In this document: positions 54,447 to 60,004 of the stretch, piece after piece
How positions within the stretch are numbered: the stretch's first letter is position 1
Layout of the letters: the number at the start of each line of letters is the position of its first letter
Origin: Polyangiaceae bacterium
GTDB taxonomy: Bacteria > Myxococcota_A > Polyangia > Polyangiales > Polyangiaceae
Assembly: GCA_013361525.1 (NCBI GenBank)
Contig: JABFXY010000200.1
Coordinates: forward strand, 1-60,004
Direction of reading: 5' to 3'
DNA length: 60,004 nucleotides
Program-made: the position numbers and the translations under genes
The notes under the pieces: generated by a model
Database searches by the model: none
Seen by the model: the letters and a program-made list of their open reading frames with translations, nothing else
Told to the model about the DNA's origin: nothing

Positions 54447-54463
54447 GCGCGGCACCGTCGCCG

Positions 54464-54494
54464 GCGAACGCAGTTCAAAGCGAGCAGCGTTCGC
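54464..54494. terminator. perfect 8-bp inverted repeat after the hydrolase gene
   Basis: GCGAACGC (54464-54471) and GCGTTCGC (54487-54494) flank 15 nt that contain TTCAAA, a half-site of the upstream 17-bp dyad. It may be a terminator-like hairpin or part of the TetR control region. Confidence 0.35.
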
Positions 54495-54506
54495 TGTAGC
54501 TTCGCT

Positions 54507-54528
54507 CGAACCTTGGATCCGAGGTTCG
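54507..54528. promoter_or_regulatory. 7-bp inverted repeat just upstream of the TetR gene
   Basis: CGAACCT (54507-54513) and AGGTTCG (54522-54528) are perfect arms around TGGATCCG. It ends 13 nt before the TetR start and could be an autoregulatory operator. Confidence 0.4.
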
Positions 54529-54541
54529 CAAGGGGGACGTG

Positions 54542-55195
54542 TTGACGTCCCGAGAGGACGCGCGCCAAAAGCTCGTCGCGGTGACGCTCGAGCTCGTGGA
54601 GTCGCAGGGCCTCGGCGGCGTGACGGTGCGCGCGATCGCCGAGGCGGCGGGGGTGAACATCGCCGCCATCAGCTACTACTTCGGATCGAAGGACGCGCTC
54701 GTGGAAGCCGCGCTCGACGCGGCGCTCGCGCACGCGGTCGGCGACGCGGACGTGATCTTGGCGAAGCTCGACGATGCGCCCGCCGAGACGCTCAAGGAGC
54801 TCTTCGGGTACCTGTTCGAAGGTGCGCTCCGGTACCCGGAGGTGACGCGCGCTCGGCTCGGCGCAGGCGCCGCGGCGGCGCCTGCGCCACGCGGGTTCGC
54901 CGAGATGATGAAGCGCATCGCGGCGGCGCTCGCCGCGAACGTCGGCGGGCTCGGCAAGACCGAAGCGGCGCGGCGCGTCGCGCGCGCGTTTTCGGCCGTT
55001 TTGTTCCCGTCGTATTTCCACCATTTCTTCGAAGAGCTGCGCGTCCTCGGCGACGAGCGCGATCGAGCGCGTTACGTGACCGAAATCGTGGAGGAGCTGC
55101 TCGCCCCGGCGGTGAGCCCGGGGGGCGTCGAAGAGGTGAACGCCGCACCGCGAAAAAGCCCGCGCCCCCGAGCGAAACGACGCCGACTCGGGTGA
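54542..55195 (+). CDS. TetR/AcrR family transcriptional regulator
   Basis: 217 residues from TTG 54542, 5 nt after AAGGGGG; GTG 54539 is too close to that site. HTH: ARQKLVAVTLELVESQGLGG, VTVRAIAEAAGVNIAAISYY, FGSKDALVEAALDAALAHAV. The ligand domain is helical (AETLKELFGYLFEGALRYPE, RRVARAFSAVLFPSYFHHFF, YVTEIVEELLAPAVSPGG) and ends in a basic tail (RKSPRPRAKRRRLG). It lies directly before the beta-oxidation-type genes and after the hydrolase, on the same strand. It may control either or both. Confidence 0.9.
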   Translation: MTSREDARQKLVAVTLELVESQGLGGVTVRAIAEAAGVNIAAISYYFGSKDALVEAALDAALAHAVGDADVILAKLDDAPAETLKELFGYLFEGALRYPEVTRARLGAGAAAAPAPRGFAEMMKRIAAALAANVGGLGKTEAARRVARAFSAVLFPSYFHHFFEELRVLGDERDRARYVTEIVEELLAPAVSPGGVEEVNAAPRKSPRPRAKRRRLG

Positions 55196-55216
55196 GGCGC
55201 GCGCGCCGGGTTCGTG

Positions 55217-55222
55217 TATGGT
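55217..55222 (+). promoter_or_regulatory. TATGGT -10-like hexamer, 7 nt before start
   Basis: TATGGT ends 7 nt before the ATG at 55230 and overlaps the alternative ATG at 55218, favouring 55230 as the start. Confidence 0.4.
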
Positions 55223-55229
55223 CCCGGCC

Positions 55230-57197
55230 ATGATCGTCGGTGTCATCGGATCGGGCGCGATCGGCCCGGACCTCGCGTACGGCTTCCTCTCCGCGCTCGC
55301 ACGCGAAGCGGGCTCCAAGGTGTACCTCGTCGACATCCAGCAAGAAGCGCTGGACCGCGGTGCCGCGCGCATCGCGGGCTATCTGCAGAAGGGTGTCGCC
55401 CGTGGAAAGATCGCGTCCAGCGCCGCAAAGGCGATCCAAGGCGCGCTCGTCCCGACACGCAACCTCGCGGACCTGAAGGACTGCGACTACGTGCTCGAGG
55501 CCGCGAGCGAGGACCTCTCGATCAAGCGTCGGATCCTCGCCGAGCTCGAAGGCATCGTGCGGCCCGATTGTTTGATCGGGTTCGCGACCTCGGGCCTCCC
55601 GCGAAAGCACATCGCATCGGAGGCGAAACACCCCGAGCGCTGCTTCGTGAACCACCCGTTCTACCCGGCGTGGCGATCGCTGCCGATCGAGATCGTGCTC
55701 TCCGGTGACGAGACCCTCGGCGCAAAGATGGTCTCGACCATCGAGAAGCTGGGGCGGGTACCGATCATCACCGCGGATGTCGAGTGCTTCGCCGCGGACG
55801 ACGTGTTTTGCAACTACATCGCAGAGGCCGCGCGCATCGTCGAAGAGGGCGTCGCGACGCCGGCGCAGGTCGACGCGATCGTCCACGCGGCCATCGGCGG
55901 CGGCGGCCCCTTCAACGTGATGGATCTCACGAAGGGCAACCTGCTCGTCCACAAGTGCCAGCAGCTGATGCAAAAGGCGGAGACGGGCAGCGGGTGGTTC
56001 GCGCCGCCGGCGATCCTCACGAAGCAGGGCGACAAGCCCTGGCACGATCGCAAGGCGCCCGGCGACCCCGCGCACGACGAGGCGCTCGGCAAGAAGGTGC
56101 TCGATCGCATCCTCGCGGTGATCTTCGCCCGCACCTACTTCGTCGTGGATCACGGCGTGTGCGAAGCGACCGACGCGAACTGGCTCATGCGGATGGCGCT
56201 CGGTTTCCGGAGCGGGACGCTCGAGCTCGCCGAAGAGCTGGGCGCGGAGCGCGTACACGAGCTGTGCACGAAATACGCCGCGGAGCACCCGGGCTTCTAC
56301 GTGCCGCGCTCGATCATCGACAAGAACCTGCCCGCCTTCCAGCGCACGGTGAAGACCGAGCGGGACGGCGAGCTCGCGGTGGTGCGCATCTTCCGGCCCG
56401 AGGTAAAAAATGCGCTGTCGAAGCTCACGCTCTCCGAGATCGACCGCGCGATCGCGACACTCGAGTCGGACCCGACGGTGCGCGGCATCGTGTTGACGAG
56501 CTACGACGGCGCGCTCGCAGGCGCGGACATCAACGAGCTCGCGGCGCTGCCGACGCCGGAAGCGTGTCGAAAGACGTGCCTCGATTCACATCCGATCTTC
56601 GACCGCATCGCGCGCTCGAACAAACCGATCGTCGCAGCGGTCGACGGCGCGGTGCTCGGCGGCGGCGCCGAGCTGTCGATGGCGTGTCATGCGCGCGTCG
56701 TGGGGAAATCGCTCGTGCTCGGCCAGCCCGAGGTGAACCTCGGCATCATCCCCGGGTACGGCGGCACGCAGCGCTTGCCGCGCCTCATCGGCGTGGAGCG
56801 CGCCATCGATCTGTTGCGGACCGGTCGCTCGGTGCGCGCGGCTGACGCCTGTGCGTGGGGTTGGGCGCACGGCGAGCCGGTCGCGGATCCCGTCGCTTCG
56901 GCGAAGCAGCTCGTTCGGGAGCACCTCGCCGGGACCAAACGCGTCGCGCCGGTCGACCCTGCCCCGCTCGCCGTGCCCGACACGCTCCCGCAGGTGGACA
57001 TCGGCCATCGGTCGCTCGCCATCGACGCGATCCTCGTCGACGTCGTGCGGCGCGGCTTGAAGAAGCCGCTCGCCGAGGGGCTCACCATCGAAGCGGACGG
57101 CTTTGCGCGCTGCCGATCGACCGTCGACATGGACGTCGGCATGAAGAACTTCATCCAGAACGGGCCGCGCGTTCCTGCGGCGTTCCTGCACGAGTGA
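55230..57197 (+). CDS. fused 3-hydroxyacyl-CoA dehydrogenase / enoyl-CoA hydratase, dehydrogenase first
   Basis: 655 residues from ATG 55230. The N-terminal dehydrogenase has MIVGVIGSGAIGPDLAYGFL (NAD fold, GxGxxG), VYLVDIQQEALDRGAARIAG, CDYVLEAASEDLSIKRRILA, NHPFYPAWRSLPIEIVLSGD (catalytic His region), DDVFCNYIAEAARIVEEGVA and GGGGPFNVMDLTKGNLLV. From about 375 an enoyl-CoA hydratase domain follows: LAVVRIFRPEVKNALSKLTL, GIVLTSYDGALAGADINELA, KPIVAAVDGAVLGGGAELSM (oxyanion hole), GQPEVNLGIIPGYGGTQRLP (catalytic Glu region). It hydrates enoyl-CoA and oxidises the 3-hydroxyacyl-CoA. Classical FadB has the opposite domain order. A thiolase gene follows after a structured gap. Confidence 0.92.
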   Translation: MIVGVIGSGAIGPDLAYGFLSALAREAGSKVYLVDIQQEALDRGAARIAGYLQKGVARGKIASSAAKAIQGALVPTRNLADLKDCDYVLEAASEDLSIKRRILAELEGIVRPDCLIGFATSGLPRKHIASEAKHPERCFVNHPFYPAWRSLPIEIVLSGDETLGAKMVSTIEKLGRVPIITADVECFAADDVFCNYIAEAARIVEEGVATPAQVDAIVHAAIGGGGPFNVMDLTKGNLLVHKCQQLMQKAETGSGWFAPPAILTKQGDKPWHDRKAPGDPAHDEALGKKVLDRILAVIFARTYFVVDHGVCEATDANWLMRMALGFRSGTLELAEELGAERVHELCTKYAAEHPGFYVPRSIIDKNLPAFQRTVKTERDGELAVVRIFRPEVKNALSKLTLSEIDRAIATLESDPTVRGIVLTSYDGALAGADINELAALPTPEACRKTCLDSHPIFDRIARSNKPIVAAVDGAVLGGGAELSMACHARVVGKSLVLGQPEVNLGIIPGYGGTQRLPRLIGVERAIDLLRTGRSVRAADACAWGWAHGEPVADPVASAKQLVREHLAGTKRVAPVDPAPLAVPDTLPQVDIGHRSLAIDAILVDVVRRGLKKPLAEGLTIEADGFARCRSTVDMDVGMKNFIQNGPRVPAAFLHE

Positions 57198-57250
57198 CCG
57201 CCGTGGTGGGTTGGATCGAAATGCAACCGGGTTGGGTCGTCGCTGCAATC

Positions 57251-57363
57251 TCTCCCCCCCGTCCCCCCTCACTTCGTGCGGGGGGTGCCCGGCCCGCATA
57301 TGCGCTGATGCCGGCGTACTCGAGCTCCCCCCTCAACGCAGTTGAGGGGGGCTGGGGGGGAGA
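57251..57363. repeat. 113-bp structured palindromic element
   Basis: Outer arms TCTCCCCCCC (57251-57260) and GGGGGGGAGA (57354-57363) are perfect complements. Inside are two hairpins. CCCCCC-T-CAC/GTG-C-GGGGGG (57263-57285) has loop TTC. CCCCCCTCAAC-GCA-GTTGAGGGGGG (57327-57351) is a perfect 11-bp stem. The whole can fold as a branched cruciform or RNA. It fills most of the gap between the fused dehydrogenase and thiolase genes. It looks like a dispersed REP- or MITE-type element, or an RNA processing or termination signal. Confidence 0.65.
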
Positions 57364-57414
57364 AATAGCGGCGCCAGCGCTTCAAGACATGATCGCCTTT
57401 CATTCGGAGACCCT

Positions 57415-58677
57415 ATGTCCATCGTGATCCTCGACGGCGCGCGTCGTACCCCGCGCGCCGACATCCTCGTCGACAACCGCGAGCAGGGGCTCTTCTCCCG
57501 CTTCACGACGACGCAGCTCGGCGGTCTGGCGATCAAGGCGACGCTCGCGCAAACGTCCGTCGACAAGTCCCTCGTCGGCCACGTCGTGATGGGGATGGCG
57601 CAACACAGCCACCGCGACAGCATCTACGCCGCGAAGGGCATGGCCTGGCGCGGCGGCCTCGCGGAGGACGTGCCGGCGCTCACCGTCGCGCGCATCTGCG
57701 GAAGCGGCGCGGAAGCCGTCGCGGTCGGTGCGGAGATGATCCTCGCCGGTGTGCGCCACGATCCCGAGCGGCCGTTCGTCGTCGTCGGCGGCGCCGAGTC
57801 GATGCAATACCCGTTCACGCTCTACAACCAGCGCGGAAAGAAGATAGGCGAGGCCGTACAGAAGTACGGGCCGATCGACACGTCCACGCTGCCTGCGGGA
57901 ACGCACCTGCAGGACATGTTGCTGATGAGCCTCTACGACCCGTCGGCGAAGATGGCGATGGCGAACACCGCGGAAGAGCTCGGCCGGCGCTACGAGATCA
58001 CGCGCGACGAGGCGGATCGCTTCGGCTACCGGTCACACGTGCTCGCGAAGAAGTCGCGCGACGCGGGGCACTTCAAGGAAGAGGTCGAGCCGGTGACGGT
58101 GGATCTCGGCGATCGGTCCATCACCGTCGAGCACGACACGCACATCCTCGAGGACGCTTCGCTCGCCAAGATGAGCCGGCTGCCCGCCGCGTTCGAGGCG
58201 GGCGGCATCATCACGGCGGGCAATGCGAGCGCAGTCGTCGACGGCGCCGCGGCGATGGTCATCGCGCGCGACAAGGACGCAGAGAAACACGGCGCGAAGC
58301 CGCTCGCGCGCATCGCCGGCATGGGCGTCGCCGCGTGTGATCCGCGCATCATGGGTTGGGGCCCGGTGCCGGCGACGAAGCGCGCGCTCGCGTCGGCGGG
58401 CATCGACGGCAAAGCGATCGATCACGTCGAGCTGAACGAAGCTTTCGCGCCTCAAGCGATCGCGGTCATCCGCGACCTCGCAAAGATGGGCGTCGATCCG
58501 GAGAAGGTGAACCCGATGGGCGGCGCGATCGCGCTCGGTCACCCGCTCGGGGCGACCGGCGCGAACCTCACGCTCACCTGCGCGTACGCGCTTCGACGCA
58601 ACAAGCAGCGCTACGGCCTCGTGACGATGTGCATCGGCGGCGGCCAAGGCATCTCGCTCGTACTCGAAGCCGTCTGA
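57415..58677 (+). CDS. acetyl-CoA acyltransferase (thiolase, FadA-like)
   Basis: 420 residues from ATG 57415 (GGAG 6 nt upstream). Thiolase motifs: SIVILDGARRTPRADILVDN, ALTVARICGSGAEAVAVGAE (acyl-accepting Cys near 93), FVVVGGAESMQYPFTLYNQR, ITAGNASAVVDGAAAMVIAR, DHVELNEAFAPQAIAVIRDL, NPMGGAIALGHPLGATGANL (His) and YGLVTMCIGGGQGISLVLEA (second Cys). It cleaves 3-ketoacyl-CoA with CoA, the last step of beta-oxidation, or runs in reverse. With the fused dehydrogenase/hydratase it makes a two-gene beta-oxidation set lacking an acyl-CoA dehydrogenase nearby. The acyl specificity is unknown. Confidence 0.94.
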   Translation: MSIVILDGARRTPRADILVDNREQGLFSRFTTTQLGGLAIKATLAQTSVDKSLVGHVVMGMAQHSHRDSIYAAKGMAWRGGLAEDVPALTVARICGSGAEAVAVGAEMILAGVRHDPERPFVVVGGAESMQYPFTLYNQRGKKIGEAVQKYGPIDTSTLPAGTHLQDMLLMSLYDPSAKMAMANTAEELGRRYEITRDEADRFGYRSHVLAKKSRDAGHFKEEVEPVTVDLGDRSITVEHDTHILEDASLAKMSRLPAAFEAGGIITAGNASAVVDGAAAMVIARDKDAEKHGAKPLARIAGMGVAACDPRIMGWGPVPATKRALASAGIDGKAIDHVELNEAFAPQAIAVIRDLAKMGVDPEKVNPMGGAIALGHPLGATGANLTLTCAYALRRNKQRYGLVTMCIGGGQGISLVLEAV

Positions 58678-58686
58678 GCGCGGCCC

Positions 58687-59343
58687 TCAAGGGTTGACGA
58701 CGTAGAACTTGTTGTCGAGCTTCACGACCTCGACCTTGATCTCGTCGTCTTTGCCCTTCGAGGTCTTGAACGCGATCTTGATCTTGCTGACCTCGAACTC
58801 GGTGGAGGCGGTGCAGCCGCGCATCTTCTCGCCCTTCTTCACCGAGGCTTTGACGCGGTCGACCGTTGCGCTCACGAAGGTCACCGGCCCGTCGGGGTGG
58901 GGCTTCGCCGACTTGAGCTTCTCGATCTCTTCGTGGACCTTCTTCTTGTTCGGGTCCTCGCCCTCGCACGAATAGAGCTTGCCCATCGTTTCGTCGCTGA
59001 GGAACAGACTCTTGATGGCGGCCTCGTCTCCGCCCTTGTTGGCAGCCTCGATGTAGGCCTTGCCGAGCGCTTCGATCGAATCGAAGCCGGTGCTCGTCCC
59101 GCCGGCGGACGAGGCGTCGGGCGCCACCGCCGACGACGACGCGTCGGCCGTAGCGGAGGCCATCGTCGTGGTTGCTGCGGTCGTGGTCGCGGCCGTCGCG
59201 GGCGCGCTCGTCTTCGGCGCGGACGCCGTTGTCGCGGCGGTGGATGAAGCCTTGTCTTTGGTGGCCGAGGCGGACGATTGCGTCGCCGCGTCGCTTCCAC
59301 ACGCGGCGATGAACAGCGCGAAGGCGGTCAGTTGGGCTTTCAT
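58687..59343 (-). CDS. lipoprotein, hypothetical
   Basis: 218 residues from ATG 59343; the frame is open further up but hydrophilic there. Signal MKAQLTAFALFIAAC (lipobox IAAC). A Thr/Ala/Ser-rich linker runs to about 85 (ATAATTTAATTTMASATADA). The folded part is EALGKAYIEAANKGGDEAAI, KSLFLSDETMGKLYSCEGED, KKVHEEIEKLKSAKPHPDGP, VTFVSATVDRVKASVKKGEK, KDDEIKVEVVKLDNKFYVVN. The helix-plus-sheet order is that of SnoaL/NTF2-like or DUF4878-type folds found in lipoproteins. Convergent with the thiolase gene. Role unknown. Confidence 0.8.
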   Translation of the reverse strand: MKAQLTAFALFIAACGSDAATQSSASATKDKASSTAATTASAPKTSAPATAATTTAATTTMASATADASSSAVAPDASSAGGTSTGFDSIEALGKAYIEAANKGGDEAAIKSLFLSDETMGKLYSCEGEDPNKKKVHEEIEKLKSAKPHPDGPVTFVSATVDRVKASVKKGEKMRGCTASTEFEVSKIKIAFKTSKGKDDEIKVEVVKLDNKFYVVNP

Positions 59344-59400
59344 CCCGCGGATGGGACCAGCCCCCGGGTCGGAGAGCAACGCCTCCCGCGGCACGCGCGG

Positions 59401-60004
59401 TCAGGGTTCGGCGGGCGTGGCGTCTTCCGCTGGCAGCGTGATGCTCGGCGGAAGCGGCAGCACGAACACGCCCGCTTCGTCGGTGCTGGTCGCGCCGATC
59501 TGAACGAGCGGGCCGACGCTGTCGCCTTGCTTCGGCTGAATCCACGCGCGCACGACGGCGTACGAGACCGGGCCGGTATCGTTCGAGATGAGGCCTTGCG
59601 CGAGGGCGGGGTACCGCACCGAGAGCTCGCCGAGATCCATCACGGGCGTCACGTCGGCGGTGTCGATGAGAAGGTTCGGAATGACGGCCCAGGGAAAGCC
59701 GCTCTCCGGGGCCATTTGCACGACGACGTTCATCTGGCCGGGATCGACGGGGAGCTCGAAGTCACCGAAGTCCGAGGTGAGACCCGACTGCGGACGCGTC
59801 GGCCAAAAGATCGGGCGGCTGGGATCCGGTTTGGAGCGAACGATCGCCGCGTAGCTGCTGTCCTGCGGTTGCGCCGGCGAAAAAAGGAGCGGGGCAGACG
59901 CGAGCGGCGCGCCCGTCGGGTCGAGCGCGACCCCCTGCACGAGCGGCTGCTTCGGCAACGTGAACCCGAGGCCCGAGCCGCCGCCGTCCGCCTCGATCTT
60001 CCAC
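59401..60004 (-). CDS. N-terminally truncated (window edge) exported-type protein with carboxypeptidase-regulatory-like repeats
   Basis: The frame is open to the window edge, and upstream of the first internal start it reads WKIEADGGGSGLGFT, so the gene continues outside. Visible part: PLVQGVALDPTGAPLASAPL, PQSGLTSDFGDFELPVDPGQ, MNVVVQMAPESGFPWAVIPN, SYAVVRAWIQPKQGDSVGPL, QIGATSTDEAGVFVLPLPPS. The repeated xVxGxVxDxxGxPLxxAxV...T(S/D)xxGxFxLPL pattern is that of carboxypeptidase-regulatory/CNA-B beta sandwiches. It probably belongs to a surface lipoprotein like the one at 6886. Only about 200 residues are seen. Confidence 0.75.
   Translation of the reverse strand, partial: WKIEADGGGSGLGFTLPKQPLVQGVALDPTGAPLASAPLLFSPAQPQDSSYAAIVRSKPDPSRPIFWPTRPQSGLTSDFGDFELPVDPGQMNVVVQMAPESGFPWAVIPNLLIDTADVTPVMDLGELSVRYPALAQGLISNDTGPVSYAVVRAWIQPKQGDSVGPLVQIGATSTDEAGVFVLPLPPSITLPAEDATPAEP

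Noticed and set aside
57251..57363. simple intrinsic terminator of the dehydrogenase gene
   Set aside because: Three nested stems and no T-run fit poorly with a plain terminator, so it is annotated as a structured repeat instead.

Overview
The window looks like a chromosomal segment of a large-genome myxobacterium, most likely of the Polyangiales (Sorangiineae) type. Evidence is the uniformly high GC with third positions rich in G/C, five Hanks-type Ser/Thr kinases, FHA- and receiver-linked AAA+ activators, many lipoproteins with Gly- or Ala/Pro-rich linkers, an AgmX/PglI-like C-terminal domain and a bacterial lysyl oxidase. The assignment rests on gene content and style; no marker gene is present to fix the genus.

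Region 1 (1-4512) is an accessory patch. It holds the 3' end of an unknown gene, a frameshifted IS transposase remnant (about 590-1536), a 2-TM SLATT/DUF4231-like protein, a probable lipoprotein, an apparently frameshifted small gene and three small acidic soluble proteins, two of them translationally coupled. The style is that of an immunity-gene or effector-remnant array, but that is inference.

Region 2 (4583-9340) encodes a small membrane protein and four exported proteins, three of them lipoproteins. Region 3 (9435-22522) is signalling-rich: a giant C-terminal kinase with a non-RD catalytic loop, a CMP/dCMP deaminase-like protein, three further kinases, a LolC/E-type permease with a large acidic insert, and a CCA-adding enzyme. 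Region 4 (22804-26691) is a minus-strand set of small signalling genes (double-GAF/Fis-HTH protein, degenerate histidine kinase, PAS protein, small coupled protein, OmpR-type regulator).

Region 5 (26822-35188) has a nitroreductase/TetR divergent pair, an unusual tandem repeat, tRNA-Leu(GAG), argJ, a kinase, an FHA-type enhancer-binding protein, an exported beta-rich protein and a UMF1-type transporter. Region 6 (35295-46147) has a sensor kinase, a group II PLP decarboxylase, a kynurenine 3-monooxygenase-like flavoprotein divergent from an O-methyltransferase, a FIST sensor with a small coupled partner, a PhoB-type regulator, an AgmX-domain lipoprotein with a structured leader, and an activator with a degenerate receiver.

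Region 7 (46160-60004) holds a lysyl oxidase with a strong palindrome upstream, a hybrid histidine kinase, a LysR/DJ-1 divergent pair, a methyltransferase, lipoproteins, an alpha/beta hydrolase, and a TetR - fused 3-hydroxyacyl-CoA dehydrogenase/enoyl-CoA hydratase - thiolase set that looks like a beta-oxidation locus.

Two window-wide themes stand out. At least twelve genes carry a TANNNT hexamer 6-12 nt before the start codon and no Shine-Dalgarno, suggesting leaderless or near-leaderless mRNAs. Several intergenic regions carry perfect inverted repeats that look like operators, terminators or a dispersed palindromic element. No CRISPR array, rRNA or complete insertion sequence was seen.
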